A stretch of 64,000 nt of DNA, taken from positions 4,780,501 to 4,844,500 of the forward strand of contig OZ005698.1 of NCBI GenBank assembly GCA_963930775.1, given 5' to 3'. Numbering within the stretch: the stretch's first letter is position 1; the number at the start of each line of letters is the position of its first letter. The notes beneath the pieces are model-generated. The model was not told the origin of the DNA. It did not search any database and was given only the letters and a program-made list of their open reading frames with translations. Origin of the DNA: Cliona cf. orientalis. Its lineage: Eukaryota; Porifera; Demospongiae; Clionaida; Clionaidae. A program made the translations under genes and the position numbers. Positions 11,248-21,711 of this stretch are shown here, piece after piece.

Positions 11248-11426
11248 TTAAAGAAATCTTTTCTGCAGTAAAGCTTACTATCCCTTGAGAAGCACTTTTC
11301 GTTCAGTAAACACTGACACTCGGAACACTTCACACACTGCATATGCCACGATTTGTCAAGAACTTTCATAAGATATCGTTCCATGATCGGCTGATCACAG
11401 CCCCGACAAATAAATGGAGTCATCAT
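11248..11426 (-). CDS. lhx1/5-like: LIM-homeobox gene (Lhx1/5-like), exon 1, LIM1 domain
   Basis: The exon encodes 59 codons plus two bases and ends at a strong donor (TTTAA|GTAAGT, phase 2). The protein starts MMTPFICRGCDQPI and contains a full LIM zinc-binding domain: Cys7, Cys10, His28, Cys31, Cys34, Cys37, Cys54, Asp57. The length before the first Cys and the phrases VLDKSWHMQCVKC and YCRKDFFK closely resemble LIM1 of vertebrate LHX1/LHX5. Two adjacent ATGs (11426 and 11423) are possible starts; the first is chosen. In this family LIM domains recruit co-factors to a nuclear transcription factor with roles in cell-type specification. The next exon is 8.48 kb away at 2764. Assignment to Lhx1/5 rather than Lhx3/4 is by recall of family sequences and should be confirmed by a tree. 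Confidence 0.92.
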
Positions 11427-11600
11427 TGTTGTACCCCCAAGATTTCATATACGAACAGAAGACAGAAGGCATGCACACACACAGCATTCCATTCAATGCG
11501 CACCTGCGTGGCGCGCGCGCTAATCTCGAGCTACAGATCTCGTGCGGGGGCCGGCCGGGGCCCACGGGTGTTTCAACGCGGACACTTAGTCTTTAATTAG
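11427..11600 (-). promoter_or_regulatory. CpG-rich region upstream of the LIM-homeobox start
   Basis: This stretch contains GCGCGCGCGC and GGGGCCGGCCGGGGCCC, standing out from AT-rich surroundings, and lies directly 5' of the start codon. It is a plausible 5' UTR/promoter, but no TATA box or initiator can be fixed. Confidence 0.35.
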
Positions 11601-12961
11601 AATTTACGGTACGGTTGTAAATTTCAATTACACGCATAGCAACGCGAACTCATTAGCGACCTCAGTGGTTGCTATATATACCACCAGAGCCTTTTGCCAT
11701 AGAAGGCAATAAAAACAGTCTTAAAATAGCAAACTAAGTCTCCTGATTCACCCAAGACCCAGTGCGCAAATATAGAACGCTTTATACTGTTGTGCGCATA
11801 GGTACAACGGTTGCCACCCTGAACAAGATTTTTACAATGGTCATGTTTGACAGCCTATAGTGCATCTCCTGAAGTTTTCCTGGCTTCTGCTCCACTTCTA
11901 GCAGATAGCTGAAGGCCTAACAAATCCAGACATACCATGAGTCACTTGTTACTATTTTTTTTACACATGGATATCAAGGTCCAAAAATTTACGAATAATT
12001 GCTAATAAATACACTGAAACAAGCTAATCTACAGATCCAGCAGCATCATGAGACACCAGTGGAGTTCCCTGAGACTCAGTAAAGGTGTTGTGGAATGAAG
12101 TCTTGCCTAGCCAGGCCTAATAGTCCTGCTGAGTGTGTGTAAATGTATGATAGTACTGAAATATGCAATGTTGTAATATATTGTACACAAAATGCTTATT
12201 GTACATGGCATGAGAGAGTAAGAGGCAAAGGCAGAAGGTGAAAAGATAGAGAAAGAGAGGGAGTGAAGGATAGGGGGGATAGAGAGAGAGAGTAGATAGG
12301 ACATGAGAGATGTACCCTTGCATGTTCACTGTACATATTGACTTAATAGGCCTATACGAACATATGGAGTGTACTAACCCCCACAATATCCTCCCAAGAA
12401 CTGAAATACACAGCTTTTGAATGTTACCTGAGGCTGTTTTATCAACTAACTGCCCCTTCACAACAAAACTACGTTCATTCTGGGCTTACCATTCTCACAA
12501 ACGGCCAGGAACCATAGTCAGAGCTTGAAAATTTCAATAATTTTCCATCGCGTAAAACACCAACTAAAAAAATAAGTAACAACTCATACTATGGCTTACA
12601 GGTACCTTCAGTCATAGCACAAGGCTACTCAAAAACTCACCTTGGCAGGAAAACTTCACAAGAGCCAACATAGGCTGTCAAAGAGACCCATCACAAAAAG
12701 ATTAGTGTGCGCGCGGAGCCATAACTCGATGTAGGAATGTCGTAGAAGAGTCAACCTTGGACCACTAAAGCCAGCTTGAGTTGCTCCATCTTGCTATGCT
12801 GTGGATAGCCACGTGTTTTTAACGATATTCACAGCATACCAGTGCAAAGTGCATAGAGTGGTTGCTAGGAAAGTGCATCCCTCGTTGCTAGGTGTAGGAA
12901 AAAATTATGCGTGGGCGACTAAGTTGCCGCATGCGTATTGCGCTGAAACACCCGTGGGCCG
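11601..12961. other. Intergenic, no gene seen
   Basis: Contains a purine/pyrimidine-biased tract at about 12220-12310 and otherwise no supported feature. Short ORFs here lack family signatures. Confidence 0.4.
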
Positions 12962-13021
12962 GGCTCACGTAGTCTCGTGCCCAGACCCCACCCCCAAAAG
13001 GAGGGAGAGGGTCTGGCGCAC

Positions 13022-13398
13022 CAGAGGAGGTAGGACAGGCTTGACCTTTGGCTAATAGTTCACTAATTAAATCGCAAGTAGAGGCTTTCGTGAAGATTTT
13101 TAGAGGATATCGTTGCGATTTTCGAACTTAGCGCTATTGATTTAGTGGGGGAGCCCCTCTTAGTTAGCACTGTAGAGCAATTTTTATGCCTTTGGAATGT
13201 TAATCAAAGCGGCTAATTGACATTCCAGAGACCAAAAAATTGCTCTACAGTGCTAACAAAGAGGGGCTCCCCCACTAAATCAATAGCGCTGAGTTCAAAA
13301 ATCCCAACGAAATCCTCTAAAAATCTTCACGAAAGCCTCTACTAGCAATTTAATTAGTGAACTATTAGCCAAAGGTCAAGCCTGTCCTACCTCCTCTG
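13022..13398. mobile_element. Nested foldback, 377 bp, perfect 9 bp TSD
   Basis: The ends CAGAGGAGGTAGGACAGGC and its complement close a near-perfect hairpin whose inner part includes AGTGGGGGAGCCCCTCTT. The perfect duplication CTGGCGCAC lies at 13013-13021 and 13399-13407. The opposite arm of the host element (13949-13972) shows the uninterrupted site, proving insertion. Confidence 0.88.
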
Positions 13399-13489
13399 CT
13401 GGCGCACTTCGAGCCATTTCTTGTATTTGCTGACTCTGCAGGTCAGGTGATTTTGGAATGTTGATCACGTGCGCAAAGCAGAATTCCAA

Positions 13490-13749
13490 TTAAAAAAGCC
13501 GCTAAACAGGTGGGAATTTGTCGAATACTAAAGAAACGCAAGTAAAACACAGAGTCTGACTTTTGCCACTCCCGGTGGGCGAGATCGCGACCACTTACAA
13601 ACTTCTGAAGAACCTCTGCTTGATCATCAGTCGGTTGATCGTATCCAAGTTCTTTAACGCTCTGGGCTGAACTGAAACAAGGGTCACAGCAAGCTTCAAA
13701 CGACAACGAGGAACAAATACAGTCGCGACGTCCTCCACCTGATTCATCT
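13490..13749 (-). pseudogene. Captured RecQ-type helicase N-terminal fragment
   Basis: On the minus strand from an ATG at 13747 (MNQVEDVA) a coding-like run continues after a one-base frame change into SVKELGYDQPTDDQAEVLQK and FVSGRD. In RecQ-like helicases this segment (Q-motif region) leads directly into the Walker A motif. Here a few codons after GRD are missing, and the Walker A codons (PTGSGKS, about 13565-13578) appear in another frame. The piece therefore starts at a natural N-terminus and ends just past ATPase motif I. It lies wholly inside the MULE-like element, so it is most likely a transduplicated host gene fragment, now non-functional. RecQ identity rests on the LGY..PTDDQ / GRD / TGSGKS order. 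Confidence 0.65.
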
Positions 13750-14019
13750 TCGCTAGCGCGCTACACGCAAGTGCTCTAGTTAGCTTCGTGCATACGCCTA
13801 TCATGTATACGTATATTATTTGTCATTAAAATTATTATTATTAATATTAATTATTTACGTTAGTCTACAAGTCACATGACAAAATCACATGCCTGTAATC
13901 TGATTGGTAGTCCAGGATCCTGGACTGTCGAGTCAGCAAATACAAGAAATGGCTCGAAGTGCGCCAGACCCTCTCCCTCCTTTTGGGGGTGGGGTCTGGG
14001 CACGAGACTAGGCTCACGA

Positions 14020-15129
14020 GGTTGGTGTAAAACCTGGACTCTGAACTCTGGACTGGACTGTGGACTGGACTATGGACTGAGATTTGGACTGACGCGTTTG
14101 ATTTTGACGACCATTTCCAATCAACCTTTACTAGGATCGTAGGATCGACTGAACCATAGATAATAGATAATAGATATTATCTATGACTGAACGAAGGGCA
14201 GTAAATCTATCACTTCTGTTGGAGCATAGGGATGGAGTGGTGTCTGGGGTAACAGAAATGGAAAACAATAAGCTTACTTCCTTATGAAGTCACGGTGGGA
14301 TCAAGAACTAAGCATGCAGTGTATTTGTCATTAAGCCAACATGTCAGTGCTTCTGATTCACTAGTATCAAACCTCTGGGCCGCCTCAGCTAATGTTTATA
14401 GTCTTCAAATATAAGTTTGTGATGCAAATGACTGTTGAGTTACTTAAAATGATATTGGACTCAAATCGTTTGACATCTTGATCATACATACATACTAGCC
14501 TATAGCTGTGGCACCTGAGCAGAAATTTGGATCTTACTAGCACATACATGTATCACAACACAGAGTGCATTTCAATCTTGTCACCTTGATTCCACATGGT
14601 AAATATTCACACTGAAGTTGCAACACTGGTAATCATGAATCAAAACACAGTGCTATTAGATTGCACAAAAAACAAAAACAAACAGTTCACACAAAAACCA
14701 AACATAAGCTGCAGATATTCTGTGTTGCTGTCAAGGAGGTTATGATATCCCGGAGAACAGTTAAGACTTCATGGTGTAAGCTTAAAGAAGGGAAATGCAG
14801 CCTGAACACAAGCAGTCTGGCTCATGAAGCACTGACAAACACTAATTCAGGCTTACTGATAACACAGCATGCTGATTTCTTGATCCCACCGTGACTTTAT
14901 GAGAAAGTAAGCCTATTGTTTTCCATTTCTATTAGCTAAGGCACCTCTCCAACCCCATGCTCCAACAGAAGTGATAGATTTACTGCCCTTTGTTCAGTCG
15001 ATCCTAGTGAGGTTGATTGGAAATGGTCGTCAAAATCTAACGCGTCAGTCCAAACTCCAGTCCAAATCTCAGTCCATAGTCCAGTCCACAGTCCAGTCCA
15101 GAGTCCAGAGTCCAGGTTTTACACCAACC
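14020..15129. mobile_element. 1.1 kb element with long TIRs made of TGGACT repeats
   Basis: The ends GGTTGGTGTAAAACCTGGAC and its complement lead into 60-70 bp of TGGACT/TGGACTG short tandem repeats in each arm, then unique sequence; the arms match out to about 14310 and from about 14870. The central 550 bp shows no gene. It abuts the target duplication of the preceding element. Confidence 0.72.
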
Positions 15130-15938
15130 CGGCTCAGGGGCGCGGCCGGGGGGGGGGAGCACGTGACATGATGTTCTCGTTCAAAATTTGAATTTACGCA
15201 TGCTTTGCTGCGAGCCAGAGATGGAGGACTGTGACATGATCCACGTTGCAACCAGGAGCTCTGATATAAATACTGAGAATCTGCCATCACTTTTAAAAAG
15301 GTAGTGGATAACTTTAATACTATCTGTTGGTGTTTTGTATAGTGCCAGCTGTTCAGTGATCACATGTGCAGCAGATTTTTATATCCCTTGTACATTATAG
15401 TATCAATTATTAAACGGTGTCGCAGTATGATTGGACCCCCCCGCTACTGGACCCCGGGTCCAATAGTACTAGGATGATTGGACCCCCTCGGTCCAATCAT
15501 CCTAAGACTCCGTGGACCCCTCCCTGGAAGAATGGACCCCCATTCGAATCGAAGTTCGCATACTACCCCTGGCCTCGATCTCCTTCCCAACCTATTAAAT
15601 AATACTTAGAGATTGAGTCCAAGGGCTTTACGCTTTTTAAGCCCGAGCATAGATAGTAGAAAGGGTATATATAATACTATTTTACCCTTTATACTATCTA
15701 TGGAGTATGGCCCGAGGCTAGCGGCGCTGTAGCATCCCGACCACAGCGAGGGTGCTACTAAGGGCCTGAGAACTTGTAGAGACCTCTGAGTGACCAATCA
15801 GACCACAGTAGCTATTTGTAATAATATTATTATTATTCTAAATAAAATTAATAGTCTTAGACTAGTGAATCATTTCAACTTTTGCTTTGATTTTCTCCAT
15901 AATCGCATTGAATTTCTTTCACCCGGCGTGTAGGTTGA

Positions 15939-15984
15939 TAGCCTCGTACCCAGGCCTTCCTCAAAGGGCCTGGGTACGAGGCTA
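15939..15984. mobile_element. 46 bp foldback element with perfect 9 bp TSD
   Basis: The whole element is two inverted ends, TAGCCTCGTACCCAGGCC and GGCCTGGGTACGAGGCTA, joined by a loop of about 10 bp. It is flanked by a perfect direct repeat GTAGGTTGA at 15930-15938 and 15985-15993. These are the termini of the family at 10787-11091 with almost no interior. Confidence 0.88.
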
Positions 15985-16137
15985 GTAGGTTGACAGCTAG
16001 CGCTATTGCGACTTTGGATCCAATCCAGCACCTCCGCTAAGCATAGATAGCTAGATAGATAGATTTTTATGTCACGCATCAGAAGACGATGCATAAAGAC
16101 AGACTCTGACAAATAATATTAGCTACTATTGTGATAT

Positions 16138-16210
16138 TGCCGTCTTTAGATAACCGTTCGGGATATGTACCACTTTCTAGATAGGTATAAAGTTCGTCAT
16201 ACTCATCCAT
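16138..16210 (-). pseudogene. Short integrase-associated protein N-terminus-like fragment
   Basis: The minus-strand frame starts MDEYDELYTYLESGTYPERL, which resembles the first residues of integrase-derived proteins common in invertebrate genomes. Only about 24 residues are present, inside the 15417-16424 element. It is a fossil fragment and the family call is weak. Confidence 0.3.
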
Positions 16211-16424
16211 TTTGTGTGACAGCAACAAGCAAGCAGCCTGACTAACAGCAACGCACACTGGGGTTCGCGCGCGCGCGCGAGCTTGGAGACTCGAGAGGGG
16301 GGTCATTCTATCCATAGGGGGGTCCATTCATGCCTCGTTACAAATGGACCGGGGGTCCAAATATCCTTGGGGCTTTGGACCCCGGGGTCCAAGTATCCGG
16401 GGGGTCCAACTATACTCCGACAAC

Positions 16425-17405
16425 GGCACTGTACAGTGTGATAGAGTGCTAAGCTGATGGAAGTACTGTTCGCGGATCCCTATTCACTGGTCAGTGGTCC
16501 CAAATTTCATATACACGATGCTACATGTACCTCCTGGGTGTTTACCACATACAAGCATCATTATACACTGATTATAGTTGTCAGTGCGTGCATGCATGTG
16601 TGTGTACGGAGGTGACCGGAAGCAATTTGACATGAGCTAAAACATTTATTTCTAGGCATCACTGGACTTGGGGGCAATAAAACAGATAGCCCACGACACG
16701 GCTAGGTATGGTCCCAACAGCGATTCGACTGAAGTGAGCTGCTTCAAAAAACGCCAGGGCATAATTAGACTGAACTGTACCACTTACAATGGCAGCCTGG
16801 AGAATGCAAAGGGGTGACACTCTGGAGTCAACGTTGCCCATAGGTGCTTTTCAGAAGGAGGCAATTCTATTTGAAGCATCTTCTCCTGGGAGCCCTTGTG
16901 AACGAAGCTGCAAGACAACTAACAAATTTCTTGAGCTAGCTAATTGACAAAGTCATATGATCAGACAGGATATGCACGTGTGCTATGCGCACAAATACGT
17001 AGGTAGAGGTCATCGACGGCACACGCACAATAATATGTGGCACAGAGATAAAGGATCATTGCTTGTGTAACTTATAGATGTGTTAACAGGATTGGAAACT
17101 GCTCATGTGAGCAATACATTTCCATTGAACAATGGCTGTGTACTGGTAAATGATCATTGATTTAGTGCGTACACCATCTACATTCGATACCTCAATTGCA
17201 GAGATGTAGTTGACGGCGTCTGAGACTGACTCTTGACCTTGATAGTGACAAATCTGGCTGCTTTAATCACAGAGATGAGCTCAACAAGAAGTGAAGAAGG
17301 CAGCAGTGGTCAGCAAATGTTATTTTGAACAAAGCATTTTCAACAAAATCCACACAATGAATATTTATAAGCTATCATAAAAAGCCTAATGGCACCTTGT
17401 TTTTA
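16425..17405. other. Intergenic, with two dispersed repeat pieces
   Basis: 17090-17118 is the GATTGGAAACTGCTCA block. 17165-17300 matches (CTCAATTGCAGAGATG, TCTGAGACTGACTCT) the dispersed repeats at 29330, 39065 and 48325. No gene supported. Confidence 0.45.
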
Positions 17406-17944
17406 AGGTTACGGGATAGTATTCGACGCGCAATTTATAAATGATTGTGCACGGACTGAATTCACGTATGTTTCAATGCGGTTTAGTCAGAAACGTGAAC
17501 GAATGTCGACCATTTCCAGAAGTAAACAAAAGTCCGAATTTCTGCGTCAAGTTTTGAAGACCAGAGACTCGAACGAACTGACTTCGCTGTTCACGCTAGT
17601 CCATCGATCGGAGCAGGGCCAAGTATAGAGCTTTTTCGAAAACTCTAAGATGGTGAGTCGTTAGACAAGGTTTTGTCCTGGAGGGCCGCCATTAAGCGAG
17701 TCACATGGCAGCTGAGCAGTAAGTTTTTATGTTCGCTTTCTGTTCATGTAACTCGACGGAGTTCAAACACTATACTTGGCTCTGTACAGGAATTTTCAGG
17801 TCCGTTATCAGCAATGCTTACACGCATGCGCGATATACACATGCCCTTTTTCCTTGTTTATTACCTATCTATGAGGTTGACAACGGCCAGAATGGCAAAT
17901 CAATCGAAAGAGAGTGGAGGCACTTACGTGCATTTGATATCTGA

Positions 17945-18951
17945 TCCCACTCAGTGACAGTAAACAACGGATCTGGAATGACACTAGGTGGCTCAAGCGT
18001 TTTGCCAACTGTTGCTGGACGTGTAGTTGTGACCCCACTGACCTCTAGACCAGGTCCAACTCCTATCAACGCACCAGTACGTCCTCAGCTGATCAGTAAA
18101 GTCCTTGTTAAAGCGTTCACCAAAGGGAGTAAGAAAGATCCTAAGATATTTACCCAAAGAAATATAAATCCGGATGAGGTTTCCAGTGTGCACAAGCTCG
18201 AGCGTGTCATTAGAGATCAGTTGTTTGATGAGATATCTCGGAGCACTTTTGATATTGGTTACATACAAGGTAGTCATACAGTAACCATAAGGAGTAAAGA
18301 GGACCTCCTGGAAGTGTGGTCTAATTTAAAAAAGGTGGCAACATCATTCTTTGGTGCGATGGCTTGAAGAGGTCGACAAATAAAAAAGGAGCAATGTCAA
18401 ATGATAGCTCGGAAGATGATGATGAAGAGGACGTCCAAGAGACAGTTAAGAAGAAAAGGAAGAGGGCAAAAAAGGTAGATGAAGAAGAGGTTGGAGAGCC
18501 TATTAAGAAAAGGAAGAAAGGGGAAGATAAGGACAAAAAGGTACAAACAACAATCGACCAGCTCACTGGAAAGCATGGTGATAAGTCCTATACTCCTATG
18601 CAATATCGTGTGTGGGCAGAGGTGTACCTCGGTGGTGTTCACCCTAGCCTTGATACTCCTCCAACTTCCACTATGTTTAATCAAGCTGGTGGTGGTGGTT
18701 CTGTAAAGAGAAAGGTGGGTCAGGAGGTTGTCTCGGCAATTAGTGACTTGACCTCGGCTCTTACTCCTAAGCTCATCCCTTCAAGCAGTGGTAGCTCCAC
18801 AAGTAGCCCAACGAAAATGATTGACAACCACACTAAATGCTACAAGCAGCTGGCTGACCTCAAGAACTTATTTGAAAATAGTGTGCTGTCCAAAGAAGAA
18901 TATGATGCAGAGAGATCAGTGATTCTTGGAGTACTCAAGAAATTAGTGTGA
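17945..18951 (+). pseudogene. Transposon passenger gene: ubiquitin/PB1-like domain plus charged tail, one frameshift
   Basis: An open frame from 17945 (first in-frame ATG 17978, GMTLGGSSVLP) runs to 18367, and a second frame from 18325 to 18951. They overlap at an A/G-rich run (18325-18335), and the second frame restores a conserved-looking LWCDG motif just after EDLLEVWSNLKK. I read this as one gene with a single one-base indel. The N-terminal part ends in a compact domain (VIRDQLFDEISRSTFDIGY onward) that resembles ubiquitin-like/PB1 folds. Then come an acidic-basic segment (SSEDDDEEDVQ, KKKRKRAKK; a likely nuclear signal), a middle part with YTPMQYRVWAEVYLGG, and a C-terminal helix pair (YKQLADLKNLFENSVLSKEE). 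Function is unknown. Position inside a transposon suggests a helper role in transposition, which is inference. An upstream exon is possible: ATG|GTGAGT occurs at about 17650. Confidence 0.7.
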
Positions 18952-19852
18952 CCTTCAAGAGAGCCCTTGATGCTGAGCATACTTGAAATAGTTGATCATT
19001 CTGTTTCATGATGCTCTTTATCTGGCTAAATACCCCTTCAGCTGGATTGAGATCAGGTGAGTACGGTGGTAGAAAACACAGTTTGGCTCCAGCCTGTCTC
19101 TCAATAAGGTCAACAACCTGATCCACATGGTGGATAGAGGCATTGTCCATGATGACAACTGATCTGGGATTGACACCATTAAAGGGGTTTAGATGTGGCA
19201 ACAAGACATTTCTCACAAACATGGTGAAACGTTCTCCATTCATAGTTCCTTCAGCTATGAATACATCATGGATACCATCCATAGATATCACAGGTATTGC
19301 TGTGTATCTGGTGCCTCTGATTAGAATCCTCTGATCACAGATTGGTATGCCCCTCACACTGTAACCGTACTTTCTAGTAGAATGACGATGGTCACAGCCT
19401 GTTTCATCAAGCCACACAAACATACGCGGATCATAAACTGATATTTCAGCCATGAAACGTGCTCTTAGAGCATCTGGTCTCTGTAGTGCTACTCGATGCA
19501 TTGCTTGCCTGGTGCAGCCCATGCGCTTCAATGTCCTACAGATAGTAGGCACACTGACTAAAACACCAAAAATGGCCAATAGACGATCCTGTAGCTCATC
19601 TAAGTATATCCCAGGATTTTCCAGGATGAGTCTGAGCAGCGTTATTTGTTCAAAATCTCCCATCAACATTCTCGGACCATTCCTTCTCTTTTGAGGCTGA
19701 ACATCACCAGTACGGTTGAACAAAGAAATGTAGCGCCATACTGTACGCTCTGATACGCTCATCAGTTGCGCAATTCTGGCAGGAGCGTAGTTAGTTGACA
19801 AGTGGAGCCATACGACTCACCACCGAAGATCAAGAGAGAATGGAGTTGGCAT
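18935..19852 (-). pseudogene. Tc1/mariner-IS630 superfamily transposase, DD35E, one in-frame stop
   Basis: The frame starts at an ATG at 19852 (MPTPFSLDLRW), has a TGA at 19819-19817 where relatives of this family carry Arg (CGA to TGA decay is the simple reading), and then stays open to 18935. Residues about 20-60 form a helix-turn-helix (APARIAQLMSVSERTVWRY). Catalytic residues are clear: Asp149 in VWLDETG, Asp236 in VIMDNASIHH, Glu272 in LPPYSPDLNPAEGVFSQ, with 35 residues between the second Asp and Glu. The protein cuts and pastes the element at TA sites. The C-terminus (ALLKVTLIS) seems about 15-20 residues shorter than relatives I recall, and it overlaps the end of the passenger gene. 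Damage is slight, so active copies may exist elsewhere in the genome. Confidence 0.9.
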
Positions 19853-20244
19853 GCTTGCGCTCGACGATCGAAGTTTGAAATACCCGCCTGGTGCTCAATA
19901 TGCATGCGCATACAATGACGACCATTACGCGTATCCATACTGACAACGGACCTGAAATTCCCTATAGAGACTCGTAAGCTATCGTTTCATTTGTATGTCA
20001 ATACATAGAGGCTGTTTACCTTGGTAAAAACTGATGCAGAAAATTGCAATACTTACCCGCGCTTGCAGACAGACAGTGGCAGGTTTGTTTTTCGTTTTTG
20101 TGGACCATGGGGCAGGCATCAGGAGAGCTACTTACCTGTGCCTTGACTGTGCAAAGAACGTGGACAAAAACTGGAATATAACTGTCTCATTTATTATTCA
20201 TGTGAACTTTGACCATGCGTGGACGGAACACTATCCCATAACCT

Positions 20245-21659
20245 TACATATATGTAACAGCTACCGTGGTAATAGACACACACACACAATTGCAAGGAGT
20301 ACTGTACCCTTGCATATGTGCAGAGGGTTAATAATGATAATAATGACCAAAACAGGCGGCCTCCTAAAAAGCATGCGGGCGGGTGACCAGAAATACGTTC
20401 TCTATTAATACTGGCCTAATTGATAGTATGTCATACTATATAATATATATTATAGCGCGCATGCTTGTCATTCTATGCGCGCATCATAATTGGTTTGTAC
20501 TGTACTATTGAGCTCTCAATTGTTGAAAGAGACAGCAACTGCTTCGTTTCAAGAAGATTGGTGTGTAGATCTAGCGATAATTCTTTAGTAGGCTATCAAC
20601 TATGCTTCTTGGCTTTGTGCTAAATCTGCTGATCTGGCATGCATGTGGTACTACCGGGGGTATTACGTAATACTGTGCAGTCGGTATTAGTGTATTTTTA
20701 TGGTTATTCTCTACAGCACAGCTAACAGCTAGCACAGTATTGCTGGCAAATTTGCAACATGTAGACTAGCTATACTTCATCACTACTATTCATTTTCTTA
20801 TTGCTCCCAGCGCCAAGGATTTGACACCATCATTTGGCACTGTGCATGCTCAGTTCAATTAGCAAGATTAATGACAGCCTCCTTTCTGTGGTTTGTCCAG
20901 GAAATATTCGAATTGTACAGGATATGTTGAGGTAAAATCATGGAATAATATTAACCGCCTGCCACATGCTTATAACGGCCAGTGGAGCTCTGACCAGAAA
21001 TGCTTACTACTAACATTGACCTTATAGTGGCTATACCTTACGTCAGTCCAGAAAATTTACTGAGTTACAACGGTGGCACTTTTAAAGTATTCGGTGGATA
21101 AATGTGTAACTCAATCTATAGATACTTTAGCGAATTTTTAGGCATCAAAAGGGCTTTGTTGAGGCCTTGAATTTTCCCAGTCAATCCGCCAATGTATGCA
21201 TTGTCGTATACTTGTATTAAAATTTATTTGCACTCTCTAATTATCCGAATTGATGCACATTTCAGCGCGAAATCAATGGTGGTTTTTTTGCAGAAACTAT
21301 CGGGCAGCTGCATAGCGATATAATGTTTAATAACTGAACGCACCAACATTAGCACAAGATTAAGCTATCCAGTTGCTATTCAACCACTTACCTTCCGTTA
21401 TTCGGACGAATGAGGTCAAAATGAAGAGCAGCTCCACCCATCACCAGAAAGGTGTGGTTAATTTAACCGTATCCAAATATAATTCTTATCTTATAATCGC
21501 GTTAAATTTTATACTTTGTATGCATATTATTAACACATTAAATCAGTGTACAAAAAGTAATAGCAACCGTGTGGTTGATTACTAATCTGGAGTACAGAGC
21601 ATCAAAATTGCCTAATAATTTATGCCTTCATGAACTTGGCTTGACTTCTACTGAATGCT
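20245..21659. other. Intergenic, no feature seen
   Basis: AT-rich, with short ORFs lacking any recognised signature. Confidence 0.4.
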
Positions 21660-21679
21660 GTGATGTGTGTGTATGTGTA

Positions 21680-21699
21680 GAGAGAGAGAGAGAGAGAGA
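21680..21699. repeat. (GA)n microsatellite
   Basis: About ten GA units. Confidence 0.9.
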
Positions 21700-21711
21700 T
21701 GGGAGATTAAA

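Larger units (their letters stand above)
12970..14010. mobile_element. TAGTCTCG-family (MULE-like) element with captured helicase fragment
   Basis: The ends TAGTCTCGTGCCCAGACCCC and its complement are flanked by GGCTCACG on both sides (8 bp target duplication at 12962-12969 and 14011-14018). The inverted ends extend inward (GGTCTGGCGCA and CTTCGAGCCATTTCTTG pair across the element). It contains a nested foldback (13022-13398) and, on the minus strand, part of a RecQ-like helicase. This is the Pack-MULE pattern known from plants: a non-autonomous element carrying a host gene piece. Confidence 0.78.
15417..16424. mobile_element. 1 kb element with GGACCCC/GGGGTCC palindrome clusters in its ends
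   Basis: The left end GTGTCGCAGTATGATTGGAC pairs with the right end GTCCAACTATACTCCGACAA. Each end carries four to six TTGGACCCC or GGGGTCCAA units, several as palindromes. The element contains the 46 bp foldback at 15939-15984 and a short integrase-like frame at 16138-16210. Confidence 0.6.
17406..20244. mobile_element. Tc1/mariner-type transposon with two converging genes
   Basis: The termini AGGTTACGGGATAGTATTC (left) and GAACACTATCCCATAACCT (right) are inverted repeats with TA on both sides (17404-17405 and 20245-20246). The 2839 bp element contains a plus-strand passenger gene (17945-18951) and a minus-strand DDE transposase (18935-19852) that meet tail to tail with a 17 bp overlap. Both genes carry disabling changes, so this copy looks inactive, though only lightly damaged and hence fairly recent. 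Confidence 0.88.

Noticed and set aside
18325-18951. Second passenger frame as a separate gene starting at 18364
   Set aside because: The apparent start is TTG, not ATG, and the frame continues the upstream protein; one gene with an indel is simpler.
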